Shown: positions 51,402 to 60,456, counted from the first letter of the stretch. The stretch: DNA of 64,000 nt from Polaromonas sp. (GCF_030680935.1 NZ_JAUXUP010000042.1:81654-145653), one strand, 5' to 3'. Translations and numbers: made by a program. The notes: generated from the letters alone by a model not told the origin.

Positions 51402-52643
51402 CTACGCGGCTTTTTGCCCTTCCAGTGAAAACCCGGCCACCTGTTTGTAATGTTCTGAAATCTCGCGCAGCTTCTGCTGGCTGATCAGCTCATCGATATT
51501 GGCAAAAGGTTTGCCGCCGCTGAGTTCGTCGACCTTCATGTTGATGAAGTCGGGCGGTACAGAGCGGTTGGTCAGCACAATGTTGGCAGTCGGGGCCAGC
51601 CGCAGTTGTTCATACGCCAGCAGCGCGTCACGCGCATCAGCACCAGCGTGTGCCGCCAGCTGATCGGCCAGCACCCGGGCATCAATCAGCGCCTGGGCCG
51701 ACCCGTTGGAGCCGCGCGGGTACATCGGATGGGCAGCGTCGCCCAGCAAGGTCACCCGGCCGAAGGTCCACTGCGGTACCGGGTCTTTGTCCACCATCGG
51801 GTACTCGAGGATTTGCTCTGCGCTGGCAATCAGCGCGGGCACGTCTAGCCACGGGAAGCGCCAGTCCTTGAAGATGTCCAGAAAGTCCTTCAGCTCGCCG
51901 GGGCGGTTCCAGTCGTTCATGGCCGCGTCACCGCGCTGAATCTCTGCCACCCAGTTGATCAGCTGGCTGCCCTCCTCGTCCAGCCTGTCCACAATCGGGT
52001 AGATCACCATCTTGCCGGTGTCGATAGAGCCGACGCGCATGTAACTCTTGCCGGTCAGTATGGGTTTGTGCCGCGTCACGCCGCGCCAGGTGTTGATGCC
52101 GGCAAACGCCACTTTTTCGTCGGGGTAGAACTGGCGGCGCACAGTCGAGTTGACGCCGTCGCAGGCAATCACCACGTCGGTCCGCACCGGCGGCAAAACC
52201 GCTCCGGTCGAGGTCTGGGTGAACTGTACCGTGGCGCCGTCCTCGTCCTGAGTCACGCCAGTGCAGCGGTGATCGGTGTGGATGGCGCCGGCGCCCAGGC
52301 GCTCAAGCGCGGCTTCGTAAAGCAGGCGGTGCAGCTTGCCGCGCGGAATGCCGATCTCGGGCAGCGCGTAACCGGCATGGCGGCCGCGCGGCTCCTGGTA
52401 GATGAACTGGCCGAAGCGGTTGAAAAACACACTTTCCTCGTTTTCGATACCGACCGCTTCAATCGGCGCCTGCAGGCCCAGCGCTGCCAGCTCGCGCATG
52501 GCGTGCGGCAACAAGGTGATGCCAACTCCAAGCTCCCTGACTTCAGGCACGGTTTCATAAACCTCGCAGGCCAGGCCGCGCTGGTGCAGGGCCAGCGCCA
52601 GGCTCAGCCCGCCTATACCGCCGCCTATGATTGTGATCTTCAT
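51402..52643 (-). CDS. FAD-dependent aromatic monooxygenase (salicylate-hydroxylase-like)
   Basis: A 413-residue class A flavoprotein. The N-terminal dinucleotide fold ITIIGGGIGGLSLALALHQ, the middle DG motif (VIACDGVNSTVRR) and the second FAD motif GDAAHPMYPRGSNG are all present. Such enzymes hydroxylate phenolic or N-heteroaromatic substrates with NAD(P)H and O2. It forms a likely operon with the Bug receptor gene upstream and may be under the divergent MarR. The substrate is unknown. Confidence 0.87.
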   Translation of the reverse strand: MKITIIGGGIGGLSLALALHQRGLACEVYETVPEVRELGVGITLLPHAMRELAALGLQAPIEAVGIENEESVFFNRFGQFIYQEPRGRHAGYALPEIGIPRGKLHRLLYEAALERLGAGAIHTDHRCTGVTQDEDGATVQFTQTSTGAVLPPVRTDVVIACDGVNSTVRRQFYPDEKVAFAGINTWRGVTRHKPILTGKSYMRVGSIDTGKMVIYPIVDRLDEEGSQLINWVAEIQRGDAAMNDWNRPGELKDFLDIFKDWRFPWLDVPALIASAEQILEYPMVDKDPVPQWTFGRVTLLGDAAHPMYPRGSNGSAQALIDARVLADQLAAHAGADARDALLAYEQLRLAPTANIVLTNRSVPPDFINMKVDELSGGKPFANIDELISQQKLREISEHYKQVAGFSLEGQKAA

Positions 52644-52677
52644 GGTGTTCCTGAGGGTTGCCCCGCCTTATGCATCA

Positions 52678-52735
52678 AATTAGCCCTTGGCCCTTGCCAG
52701 TCTTGCGTAAACAGCTATCAATTCAATAGCTATTC
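52678..52735 (-). repeat. Dispersed ~55-bp palindromic repeat, copy 10
   Basis: Inverted copy in the 106-bp gap between the receptor and monooxygenase genes: TAGCCCTTGGCCC, CTTGCGTAAACAGCTATCAA, then TTCAATAGCTATTC. It may weaken co-transcription of the two genes. Confidence 0.75.
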
Positions 52736-52749
52736 ACGGGCTTGAACGC

Positions 52750-53772
52750 TCAGTTGGCGGTGATGCCCTGGGCTTTAATCAACTGAGCCCAACGTTTGGC
52801 ATCGGTTTCGACCAGGTTCTTGAATTCACCCGGCGTGCTGCCACTCGGGTCCATGCCCTGGACGGAGAAGGCTTTTTTGACCTCGTCGCTGAGCAGGATC
52901 TCGCGGATCTCGCGGTTGTACAAAGCCACCAGTTCCGGCGAGGTGCCGGGTGGCGCAAAAATGCCGTACCACATGTCCACGCTGACATTGCCGGCTTTGG
53001 CCTCGGCCAGCGTGGGCAGCTCGGGCAGCAGCGGATGCCGCTTGTCGCTGCCAATGCCCAGCGCCACCAGCCGGCCCGACTTGACATGCGGCAGGGCCAC
53101 ATGAATCGGTAAAAACATGGTTTCAATCTGCCCACCCAGCAGATCCGTCAGGGCCGGGCCCGTGCCGCGGTAGGGAATGTGAGTCACAAACACGCCGGCC
53201 GTGGCCTTGAACAGCTCCATCGACAAGTGGTGCGGTGTGCCAACACCTGGCGAGCCATAGTTGATGCGGCCTGGCGACTGGCGCGCAGCGGCGACCAGAT
53301 CGGTGGCACTTTTGAAGCCGGTTTTGGGATGCGCCACCAGGATCAATTGACCCCAGCTGGTCAGTGTCACCGGCGTCAGGTCCTTCACCGGATCAAACGG
53401 CAGTTGCGGATACAGGCCCGCGTTCATCACCAGCGTATTGACGGTGACCAGCAAGGTGCTGCCGTTGGGCGCAGCGCGCACCACCGCTTCGGTGCCGATG
53501 TTGCCAGAGGCCCCGGCCCGGTTGTCCACCACCACCGGGCGGCCCAGACGCTCTGACAATTTGGGCCCGACGGTGCGGGCGATCAAGTCGATGCCGGTGC
53601 CAGGCGTGAAAGGCACGATCAGGCGGATGGGCGCCTGCGGCAAGGCTGTCGCCTGGGCAGTCTGTGCAGGTGGCACGGCCTGCGCAAAAACGCTGGCGCT
53701 GAAGGCTGCTGCCGCAATGCCCACAGACAGCTTGAATAGACAGGGACGGCACGGTTGGGTGTTGATGGACAT
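52750..53772 (-). CDS. Bug-family (TctC-like) periplasmic receptor
   Basis: A 340-residue solute receptor. An N-terminal signal sequence (SVGIAAAAFSASVFAQA) is followed by the family pattern LIVPFTPGTGIDLIAR, DNRAGASGNIGTE and NYGSPGVGTPHHLSMEL. Bug proteins bind small carboxylates or amides and are greatly expanded in Burkholderiales; many lack dedicated TctAB permeases, as here. ATG 53772 was chosen over a TTG one codon earlier. Confidence 0.9.
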   Translation of the reverse strand: MSINTQPCRPCLFKLSVGIAAAAFSASVFAQAVPPAQTAQATALPQAPIRLIVPFTPGTGIDLIARTVGPKLSERLGRPVVVDNRAGASGNIGTEAVVRAAPNGSTLLVTVNTLVMNAGLYPQLPFDPVKDLTPVTLTSWGQLILVAHPKTGFKSATDLVAAARQSPGRINYGSPGVGTPHHLSMELFKATAGVFVTHIPYRGTGPALTDLLGGQIETMFLPIHVALPHVKSGRLVALGIGSDKRHPLLPELPTLAEAKAGNVSVDMWYGIFAPPGTSPELVALYNREIREILLSDEVKKAFSVQGMDPSGSTPGEFKNLVETDAKRWAQLIKAQGITAN

Positions 53773-53876
53773 CAAAGCGCCTTTTCAGTTTGCATGCTAA
53801 CCATTTTCGACCAAAGACGACAAGGCACAATCCATGAATTCCCTTAGAACCCAGTCCCCTGGAACCTTTTACTACC

Positions 53877-54362
53877 GTGCCCGCCCAACACAATCTAGCC
53901 CGGCTTTACGCCCGCCCCGGTTTTTTACTGCGTCGTGCCCACCAGATCTCTGCCGCTGTTTTTGAAGACGAATGCCGCAGTGTCGGGCTGACGCCGGCGC
54001 AGTTTGGCGTGCTCAGCGTGTTGCACGCCAGCCCGGGGCTGGACCAGTCCAGCCTGGCGCGTGCACTGGGGTTTGACAAGGTAACGGTGTTGCGTGTGCT
54101 GCGCGGCCTGGAGGGGCGGGGGCTGATCGAACGCTCACCCGCGCCGATGAGCCGGCGCAATTTGTCGATAGCGCTGTCGGTGGCCGGGCTGGACCTGCTC
54201 AAGCAGGCGCAAGAACCGGCGGAGCGTGCTTACGACCGATTGATGGGCCCGCTCGATACCGCGCAGCGCGGGCAATTGGTCGAGCTGCTGCAGTTGCTGA
54301 CCGAGGGGCTGGAGGCCGATGCCCGCGCGGCCTTTGTACCACCGGGGGCGGATGCGGATTAA
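53877..54362 (+). CDS. MarR family regulator
   Basis: A 161-residue winged-helix protein starting at GTG 53877. The HTH is LDQSSLARALGFDKVTVLRV and the wing region is IERSPAPMSRRNLSIALSVAG. It is divergent from the Bug receptor and monooxygenase genes, its probable targets, in the manner of HpaR/BadR-like regulators of aromatic degradation. An intrinsic terminator follows. Confidence 0.87.
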   Translation: MPAQHNLARLYARPGFLLRRAHQISAAVFEDECRSVGLTPAQFGVLSVLHASPGLDQSSLARALGFDKVTVLRVLRGLEGRGLIERSPAPMSRRNLSIALSVAGLDLLKQAQEPAERAYDRLMGPLDTAQRGQLVELLQLLTEGLEADARAAFVPPGADAD

Positions 54363-54401
54363 CCTGCTGATCGACAGATCGGCGCTGCGAGCAACCCATG
54401 A

Positions 54402-54432
54402 AAAAACCCCAGGGAACAGGCCGGGGGTTTTT
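54402..54432 (+). terminator. Intrinsic terminator after the MarR gene
   Basis: AAAAACCCC (54402-54410) pairs with GGGGTTTTT (54424-54432) over a 13-base loop. It lies between the convergent MarR and roadblock-like genes and could stop transcription from both sides. Confidence 0.8.
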
Positions 54433-54509
54433 CATCATCGAAAGTCAGGGCGCAGAGCCCTGAACACGATGGTTCAGCGCCAGACTTCATCAGTCAGCCC
54501 AAGCGGACC

Positions 54510-54869
54510 TCAGACCGTCAGCGTCTTCTCGATCTGCTGAACCTTGATGCGCGCCATTGCCAGGTTGGCGCGTGACTTGTCGAGCACGAGGTACACAAAA
54601 AGCCCGGGCATCGTGACGAACGGACGGATGATGTGGTACTGGGTGCCCAACGTGATCAGGATGTCTTCGATATCCTCTTTCAAGCCCAGCGCCTTCATGG
54701 TTTTCATTTTGGAGCGGACCACTTCGGTGTTGCCAGCAGCGGCAACATCCAGATCGACGCCCGAGCCGATCTTGCCCAATGCCATGCCGGAGTTGCCGTC
54801 TACCACTGCGGCGGCCATCGCGCCGTCGAGGCTCATCAGGGTGTCGAGACTGTCTTTGATATTCGCCAT
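54510..54869 (-). CDS. Roadblock/LC7-like protein (second of two)
   Basis: A 119-residue protein of roadblock size and pattern: LMSLDGAMAAAVVDGNSGMA for the first helix-strand unit, followed by EDIEDILITLGTQYHIIRP and FVYLVLDKSRANLAMAR. Roadblock proteins act as partners or GAPs of small GTPases (MglB, CvnB). It is the last gene of the GTPase module, 87 bp after the first roadblock gene. Family assignment is by fold pattern. Confidence 0.7.
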   Translation of the reverse strand: MANIKDSLDTLMSLDGAMAAAVVDGNSGMALGKIGSGVDLDVAAAGNTEVVRSKMKTMKALGLKEDIEDILITLGTQYHIIRPFVTMPGLFVYLVLDKSRANLAMARIKVQQIEKTLTV

Positions 54870-54956
54870 GATTTATTTCCTTGAGTTGCTGGTGCCCTGA
54901 TTCAAAAAAAAAGCTGCGCGGGGGCACCAGACCGCAAAGCCGTTGGGTTTTCTTTT

Positions 54957-55445
54957 CTAGTGCGTCGCGATCGCCAGCACGGATTGCCGAATCTGCTCAC
55001 AACAGCGGCGCGCTGCCCAAAGTACCTGGCCAAGCATCGCGTTGCGGTCGGCAATCACGCTGAGCAGAAGTTCATTGCGGGGGTCGCCGATGGCAAGCAT
55101 CACAACCAGGCCCTTGCTCGATTCGATCACCACGTTCTGGCAGTCGCTGAGCTCGGCTTCGGCCAGTACGGCCTCCCCCAACGCGAGGATGGAGCTCGTC
55201 ATGGCAGCCATTTTTTCGGCCGAAAGCGACTGATGCAGCACAGAAGCAATTTCGAAACCATCAGCCGTGGCCACCAACACAGCAGTCACGCCACTCGTTT
55301 GGGACATGAACCACTGAATCGCAGGATGACACAGGGACGGCAATGAAGGGTTTTGACGCAATGCAACTTCTTGGGGTGGCAGCTGGCTGGTTACGGCGCC
55401 GACTTCGGTGACTTCCATGGAATTTCTTTCGGGATCAAAAAACAT
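54957..55445 (-). CDS. Roadblock/LC7-like protein (first of two)
   Basis: A 162-residue protein with the roadblock pattern TSGVTAVLVATADGFEIASV, AAMTSSILALGEAVLAE, VVIESSKGLVVMLAIGD. This matches COG2018-type proteins more clearly than the smaller neighbour does. About 35 extra residues precede the domain; ATG 55418 is an alternative start. It follows the GTPase gene by 9 bp, so a direct GTPase-roadblock partnership is expected. Confidence 0.8.
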   Translation of the reverse strand: MFFDPERNSMEVTEVGAVTSQLPPQEVALRQNPSLPSLCHPAIQWFMSQTSGVTAVLVATADGFEIASVLHQSLSAEKMAAMTSSILALGEAVLAEAELSDCQNVVIESSKGLVVMLAIGDPRNELLLSVIADRNAMLGQVLWAARRCCEQIRQSVLAIATH

Positions 55446-55454
55446 CGAACGGCC

Positions 55455-55994
55455 TCATTCAAACGCTTCAATCGAGCTCAGCAAGGCGTCGACCATCAAC
55501 AAAATATGCTCCCGCTCCCGGCCATCGATGGAAAAAACCGGCAAGCTCAAACCCCGACTGGACAACACCTCTTGGTATTGCCCCATCGTGGGGCCGGCAG
55601 TCACGTCCCGATGGGTGATACCTACCACCACCGCACCGTTTTGTGCCAGCTCGTCGAAAGCTGTCAAAAAGCGCCCCAGGTCTTCAAGGGGAGTGGGTGA
55701 GCTGTTGTCAATCAACAAAATCAGGCCCAAGGCACCTTTGGCCAGAATGCCCCACATAAAGCTGAAACGCTGCTGCCCCGGCGTGCCGTACAGGCGAACC
55801 CGGTCGCCGCCTTCGAGCTTGATCTCGCCGTAGTCAAGCGCCACCGTGGTAGAGGCTTTGGCATAGGCCGCCTGATCTGAATTGGCAGCTTCGGTACTGA
55901 CAACCGTGACATCACTGATCGCGCCAATAGCGGTCGTCTTGCCCGCACCCATGGTGCCGGTGACAATAATTTTGTATTCCTGTCCTATCGTCAT
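55455..55994 (-). CDS. Small Ras-like GTPase (COG2229/CvnD-type)
   Basis: A 179-residue GTPase. G1 is GTMGAGKTT (residues 13-21), G3 is YGTPGQQRF (69-77) in which GTPG replaces the usual DxxG, and the expected NKxD is THRD. The degenerate G4 is as seen in MglA/CvnD relatives. Homologues in actinobacterial conservons work with a roadblock protein and a sensor kinase. It overlaps the upstream unknown gene by 4 bp (ATGA). Confidence 0.85.
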   Translation of the reverse strand: MTIGQEYKIIVTGTMGAGKTTAIGAISDVTVVSTEAANSDQAAYAKASTTVALDYGEIKLEGGDRVRLYGTPGQQRFSFMWGILAKGALGLILLIDNSSPTPLEDLGRFLTAFDELAQNGAVVVGITHRDVTAGPTMGQYQEVLSSRGLSLPVFSIDGREREHILLMVDALLSSIEAFE

Positions 55995-56968
55995 GACAGA
56001 CCCAACTTGCGCCGCAAGCGACCCATCATGGAAAGCCGTTCGGGCGGCGGGGCCAGGCGCGTCGCAATCGTCGCCTGCGCTGGAGGCGCCACCGTCAGCA
56101 GCCCGCACAGCGATGCGGAATTCAGAAAGCTCACCACCTGGCCGAAGCTGACGGACGAAACAGCACTCAACTGCAGGGGCGTCAACGACCGTTTGACCAA
56201 CAGGGCGGAAAGTTTGATGCCCACGGTGTCGGTGCCGATAGAGCCGAAATCAGGCCAACCGATCATGCGATAACTCTCATTTTTGTTCAGCCAGGGCACG
56301 AGACCATTCCAGTCCGCAAGGCTGTTGCCCGTGCGCCAGCACAAAACATCCAGCGACTGCGGGGTATCCTGAAGCACCGCTTGTTCCCACTCACTCACCG
56401 TACGTGGCTCCAATCTCACGAAATTCGTTTTGAGGTGCCTGTGCAGAGCGCCCACGTCGTAGCTGGAGCTGAGGGCGGCGCGTGCCAGATTGATCAAGGC
56501 GAGCACATCACCATTGGCGCCTCTCAGGGCAAAAGGCCGGAGCATGCCGCTGGCGCGCACGTCGCGCAGGGACTGGGCCAGTGACAGCTGTGGCTGAAAC
56601 TGATCAAGAAGAGACGGGTCAATGGTCGCAGAGAACGCCTGCACTGCAGGGAGGCTGCGCAGCCGCCTTGCCGCCTCATTGAGCAGGTCCATGAATGGCA
56701 TCGGCCGCAGCGGGCGTTGCACGGCCAACGCATCGCCACCAGGCAATGGGTCGCCTGCATTGAGAAAACGGGCAACCACATGTGCGTTGCCGCCAGCAGC
56801 CCGAGGCTCGACGCTGGCGTTGCCAAGCAGCAGCAGATCTGCAGAGGGAGAGTCTGTGAACTGCCAATCGTCGTCAGCGCTTGCGCCAATAATGGAGAGC
56901 ATGGATCGAACGACGGAACGTTCCTCCAGCGAGTCGCTCCATACGTTGATTGTCAGTTTGTCTGCCAT
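55991..56968 (-). CDS. Unknown protein coupled to the small GTPase
   Basis: A 325-residue cytoplasmic protein that I do not recognise. The N-terminal ~100 residues (LTINVWSDSLEERSVVRSML, DLLLLGNASV) look like an alpha/beta, receiver- or GTPase-like fold without obvious catalytic motifs. The C-terminal ~80 residues (LVKRSLTPLQLSAVSSVSFG, VVSFLNSASLCGLLTV) resemble a winged helix. It may be an effector or scaffold in place of CvnC (DUF742). ATG 56968 is chosen, before MADKLTINV. Confidence 0.7.
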   Translation of the reverse strand: MADKLTINVWSDSLEERSVVRSMLSIIGASADDDWQFTDSPSADLLLLGNASVEPRAAGGNAHVVARFLNAGDPLPGGDALAVQRPLRPMPFMDLLNEAARRLRSLPAVQAFSATIDPSLLDQFQPQLSLAQSLRDVRASGMLRPFALRGANGDVLALINLARAALSSSYDVGALHRHLKTNFVRLEPRTVSEWEQAVLQDTPQSLDVLCWRTGNSLADWNGLVPWLNKNESYRMIGWPDFGSIGTDTVGIKLSALLVKRSLTPLQLSAVSSVSFGQVVSFLNSASLCGLLTVAPPAQATIATRLAPPPERLSMMGRLRRKLGLS

Positions 56969-57112
56969 GCCCGCTGTCCTTGAAGATTGATACCTCAAGG
57001 TTAGGTGATAGGCAGCATGCCAACCATACGTGCACTTATCCATCGGCATGGGGGTGGTTGCCGCGGGCCCTACACAATTACCCCTAGATCGCCGCTAAAA
57101 GCGGGACTTAAT

Positions 57113-57769
57113 TCACGCTTCGTCGCCAATCAGGTCATTGCGTATGGCATACCGCACCAGGCCCGCCAGATCGCGAATATCCAGGCGCTCCATGATCTGG
57201 GCACGGTGGGTCTCGATAGTTTTGACCGATAAATTGAGGTGACGGGCCACCTCTTTGCTCGACAGGCCGCGAGCGACCAGACAGAGCACCTCGCTTTGTC
57301 GGGCCGTCAGCAGGCTTTCCTTCGCCGGCTCCGCGCGGGTCACAAAGGCCTGCGCGAGCTTGCGCGAGACACTGGGGCTCAAATAAGTGTCGCCGCGGTC
57401 CACCGCCGCCAGCGCCAGGGCCAGTTCGTTAACGGCCGCATCCTTGATCATGTAACCCGCAGCGCCTGACTGGATGGCCTCGGTCACGTACTCATGGTTG
57501 TCGTACATCGACAGCAGCATCACCCGGGTTTGCGGCGCCTTGAGCCGGATTTCGCGCAGGGCGGCCAGTCCACTCATGCGCGGCATGGCAATGTCGAGCA
57601 GGGCGATCGATGGAAGCAGATCGACCACCAAGCGCACCGCCTCGTCGCCGTCACTGGCCTCGGCCACCACCTCCACCCCGGGCAGGCTTTCAAGCAAGGC
57701 GCGCAGGCCGGCACGCACCAGATTGTGGTCGTCTGCCAGCAAAACCCGCAAAGGCGCAAATGTCACCAT
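57113..57769 (-). CDS. NarL/FixJ-type response regulator
   Basis: A 218-residue protein. The receiver domain has the acidic pair Asp13/Asp14 and phospho-acceptor Asp59 (ALLDIAMPRMSG), with the Lys in GYMIKDAA. The LuxR-type HTH (LTARQSEVLCLVARGLSSKE, HLNLSVKTIETHRAQI) occupies the last 65 residues. Its start overlaps the end of the kinase gene, so it is the cognate regulator. Targets are unknown; the GTPase module 145 bp downstream is a natural candidate. Confidence 0.92.
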   Translation of the reverse strand: MVTFAPLRVLLADDHNLVRAGLRALLESLPGVEVVAEASDGDEAVRLVVDLLPSIALLDIAMPRMSGLAALREIRLKAPQTRVMLLSMYDNHEYVTEAIQSGAAGYMIKDAAVNELALALAAVDRGDTYLSPSVSRKLAQAFVTRAEPAKESLLTARQSEVLCLVARGLSSKEVARHLNLSVKTIETHRAQIMERLDIRDLAGLVRYAIRNDLIGDEA

Positions 57770-59925
57770 GGCAGGACCGCCCGAACCCGGACGCCCTTAC
57801 CTTCTGCACTTTCCATCAACATATCACCTCCTGCTTCTGCAAGTCGCTCACGCATGCTTGCCAGGCCCAAGGACCCGCCTGGCACTTGACCGGACAAATT
57901 CAAACTGGCATCAAGCCCGTCTCCGTCGTCGGCCACCAGAATGTGCAGCACTGCGCCCCATGTTTTGAGCGAAATGCGCAAATGTGATGCATTTGCGTGG
58001 CGCATCACGTTGGTGATCGCCTCCTGCACGATTCTGAAAGCCACCAATTCATTGGCGGGTTGGCCGCGGGAAGGGTTCAGCCGTATGTCAACCAGCACAA
58101 TCTCCATGAAAGGCCGGGCAAATTTGTCCACCAGCCAGCGAACGGCAGCATCCAGACCCAGGTCTTCCAGAATGTGCGGGTGCAGCGAGGCGGTCAGACT
58201 TCGGGTATGGCTCAAAGCCTCGTCAGCCAATTCGACCGGGCGCTGTAGCATCAACTGGATGCCCGCGTCATTGACAGCCAGCATCTGCAAGGACATCTTC
58301 AATGCCGTCAGAATTTGTCCCACCTGGTCATGCAGATCGCGGGCAATGCGGCGGCGCTCGTCCTCCTGGGAGTGGATCAGCTTCTTGGACAGCTCTTCCA
58401 GCTCCGCATTGCCTCGGCGCAACTCAGCCTCCTTGATGCGAATCTCGGTCACATCGGTATCGACTGCAATCACGCCAATAACACTGCCATCGGAGCGACG
58501 CATGGCGCAAGCCTGCGCCAGGAAATCCCGGTGGGGCACGTCAGGCAACTCAAGCCGATTGTCAAACACGAGCGAAGTCAACCCTTCCATCACCAGCCTG
58601 TCCTGCTGGGCGACCCGGTCGGCCAGGGCATAAGGCAACACGTCAAACACCGAGCGATGGCGCACCTCATCCCGTTTGCAGCCAAAGGCCACTTCGTAGG
58701 CACGGTTGATCCGCAAAAACTGGCCCCGCTCATCGCGCACGCACAGTGGCATCGGAATGGCCTCCAGAAGCTGGTCAATAAACCGCAACTGCTCCGTGAT
58801 GGCAGTTTCGGTGGTCTTGAGCACTGTCATGTCGTGCAGCACCAGTTGCGCCCTCAGCCCATCCGTGTCGACATAGGAAACAGCACCCAGCTGAACCGGC
58901 ACTTTTTCACCGCTGGCATCGAGCGCATTGGCATTCGTGAAGCCAAGCTGCTGCGGCGACTTCCAGAGAGAATCCGCCCACAAGGCTTCTCCTTTGGCAA
59001 AGAAGGTCGCAACATCACGCCCTTCCAGCTCAAAGGCCCCGCTGCATTTCAGCAACTGATACGCAGCGGGGTTGGCATAGGCCACGGTGCGATCGGCGCC
59101 GCACAATATGATCGCGTCGGCTGAAAGTTCGACCAAGCGTCGAAACCGTGCTTCACCGCTAGCCAGCGCTGCGGTACGCGCCTGCACCTTCTTCTCCAGT
59201 TCGGCGTTGGAGGCTTCCAGTGCGCGTTCAGCCCGGAACCGCTGGTTAGCCTCCTTCAAGGCGGCTGCAAACGCGCCCAGCAACATGGCCAGGCCGACAG
59301 CCGCCAGCCAGAGCGCGTTTTTTTGAAGGCCCTGATTGACGCTGACCAAATAACGGATGTCTGTTGCAAACTGTCCATCAAGCGTTTTTTCTATATCGGC
59401 CAACGTCTGGTGAATGGCGCGGCTCAGCACCTCCCCTTCCAGCGTGATCTTCTGCTGTTCAACCATGGCTGTCGGTTTCTCGATGCGCAGCGCCAACGAG
59501 CGGCGTATTTCGACCTGATAGGCGTCCACCATCCTGGTCAGCTTTGCCACTCTGGCTTCCAGGTCGCTTTCAGGATGCGGAAACCGCGCGATCGCGTCTT
59601 CCAATGCCTGAAAGTTGGTTTTTATCTCGCTGCTGGCAGTGTCGAGAGTACGGATAAACGCGGCGTCACCGGTGAGCACAAAGCCGCGCCGCGCCGCCTG
59701 GATCTCGAACATGTTCGCGTCGATATGACGTACCAATTCCTCCTTTTTTTCCCATGCCTCAAAACGCGGCACGACGGCTGCAATCCGGTCGATGGAGGTG
59801 AAATTGACAGCAAGCAGTGCCGAGAAGAACAGCAACAGGAGCGAAGCAACCAGCGTCAAAGTCCAGAAAACACGGCTGCCAAGGAAATCCCTATTGCTTG
59901 CAACGAACCCGGTCAATCTGCCCAT
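57763..59925 (-). CDS. Sensor histidine kinase, CHASE3-PAS-PAS-HisKA_3
   Basis: A 720-residue membrane kinase. The first transmembrane helix (about residues 20-40) is followed by a periplasmic helical CHASE3-like domain (IQAARRGFVLTGDAAFIRTL), a second helix (about 208-224), a coiled coil, two PAS domains, then HisKA_3 with the H-box RRIARDLHDQVGQILTALKM and an ATPase domain with DDGDGLD. It belongs to the NarX/DegS class. ATG 59925 was chosen so that the gene does not run into moaE. Confidence 0.9.
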   Translation of the reverse strand: MGRLTGFVASNRDFLGSRVFWTLTLVASLLLLFFSALLAVNFTSIDRIAAVVPRFEAWEKKEELVRHIDANMFEIQAARRGFVLTGDAAFIRTLDTASSEIKTNFQALEDAIARFPHPESDLEARVAKLTRMVDAYQVEIRRSLALRIEKPTAMVEQQKITLEGEVLSRAIHQTLADIEKTLDGQFATDIRYLVSVNQGLQKNALWLAAVGLAMLLGAFAAALKEANQRFRAERALEASNAELEKKVQARTAALASGEARFRRLVELSADAIILCGADRTVAYANPAAYQLLKCSGAFELEGRDVATFFAKGEALWADSLWKSPQQLGFTNANALDASGEKVPVQLGAVSYVDTDGLRAQLVLHDMTVLKTTETAITEQLRFIDQLLEAIPMPLCVRDERGQFLRINRAYEVAFGCKRDEVRHRSVFDVLPYALADRVAQQDRLVMEGLTSLVFDNRLELPDVPHRDFLAQACAMRRSDGSVIGVIAVDTDVTEIRIKEAELRRGNAELEELSKKLIHSQEDERRRIARDLHDQVGQILTALKMSLQMLAVNDAGIQLMLQRPVELADEALSHTRSLTASLHPHILEDLGLDAAVRWLVDKFARPFMEIVLVDIRLNPSRGQPANELVAFRIVQEAITNVMRHANASHLRISLKTWGAVLHILVADDGDGLDASLNLSGQVPGGSLGLASMRERLAEAGGDMLMESAEGKGVRVRAVLPW

Positions 59926-59981
59926 GCGGATATTTTGTATCAGTTCCCGGGGCGGGCGGGCAGGCGAGGAGCACACGCCAA

Positions 59982-60455
59982 TCAGCCGTTGCTGGCCTGA
60001 ATGCCCCACTTGGCCAGCGCAGCATCGTCGCTGACACGCGCATCGACCCAGCGCGCGCCTTCCGGCGTCTGCTCTTTCTTCCAGAACGGTGCCTGGGTTT
60101 TGAGGTAGTCCATCAAAAACTCGCAGGCCTGGAAACTCTGGCCGCGGTGGGCCGAGGTCACCGCCACCAGAACCACCTGGTCCAGGGGCTGCAGCACACC
60201 AATGCGGTGAACCACGCGGGCGCCGTAGATGTCAAAGCGACGGTCTGCCTCGTCAATCATGGCTTCAATGGCTTTTTCGGTCATGCCGGGGTAGTGCTCG
60301 AGCTCCATGATGCTGACAGACGAGCCGTCGTTGCGGTCACGGACTGTGCCGACAAAACTGCAGATGGCGCCTACACGTTTGTCGTGCGCCCGCAGCCGCG
60401 CCACTTCCTGCGCGAGGTTGAAATCCGCCGACTGGATGCTGACCCGCGCTGTCAT
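59982..60455 (-). CDS. moaE: Molybdopterin synthase large subunit
   Basis: A 157-residue MoaE that transfers sulfur from MoaD to cyclic pyranopterin monophosphate. Conserved features are GAICSFVGTVRDRNDG, LEHYPGMTEKAI and the catalytic lysine region LKTQAPFWKKE. It directly follows moaD on the same strand (1 bp apart). Confidence 0.96.
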   Translation of the reverse strand: MTARVSIQSADFNLAQEVARLRAHDKRVGAICSFVGTVRDRNDGSSVSIMELEHYPGMTEKAIEAMIDEADRRFDIYGARVVHRIGVLQPLDQVVLVAVTSAHRGQSFQACEFLMDYLKTQAPFWKKEQTPEGARWVDARVSDDAALAKWGIQASNG

Positions 60456-60456
60456 G

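Noticed and set aside
57079..57085. TACCCCT heptamer resembling a NarL half-site, before the GTPase module
   Set aside because: A single 7-bp match without the second, inverted half-site is expected by chance and does not show regulation by the neighbouring NarL-type regulator.
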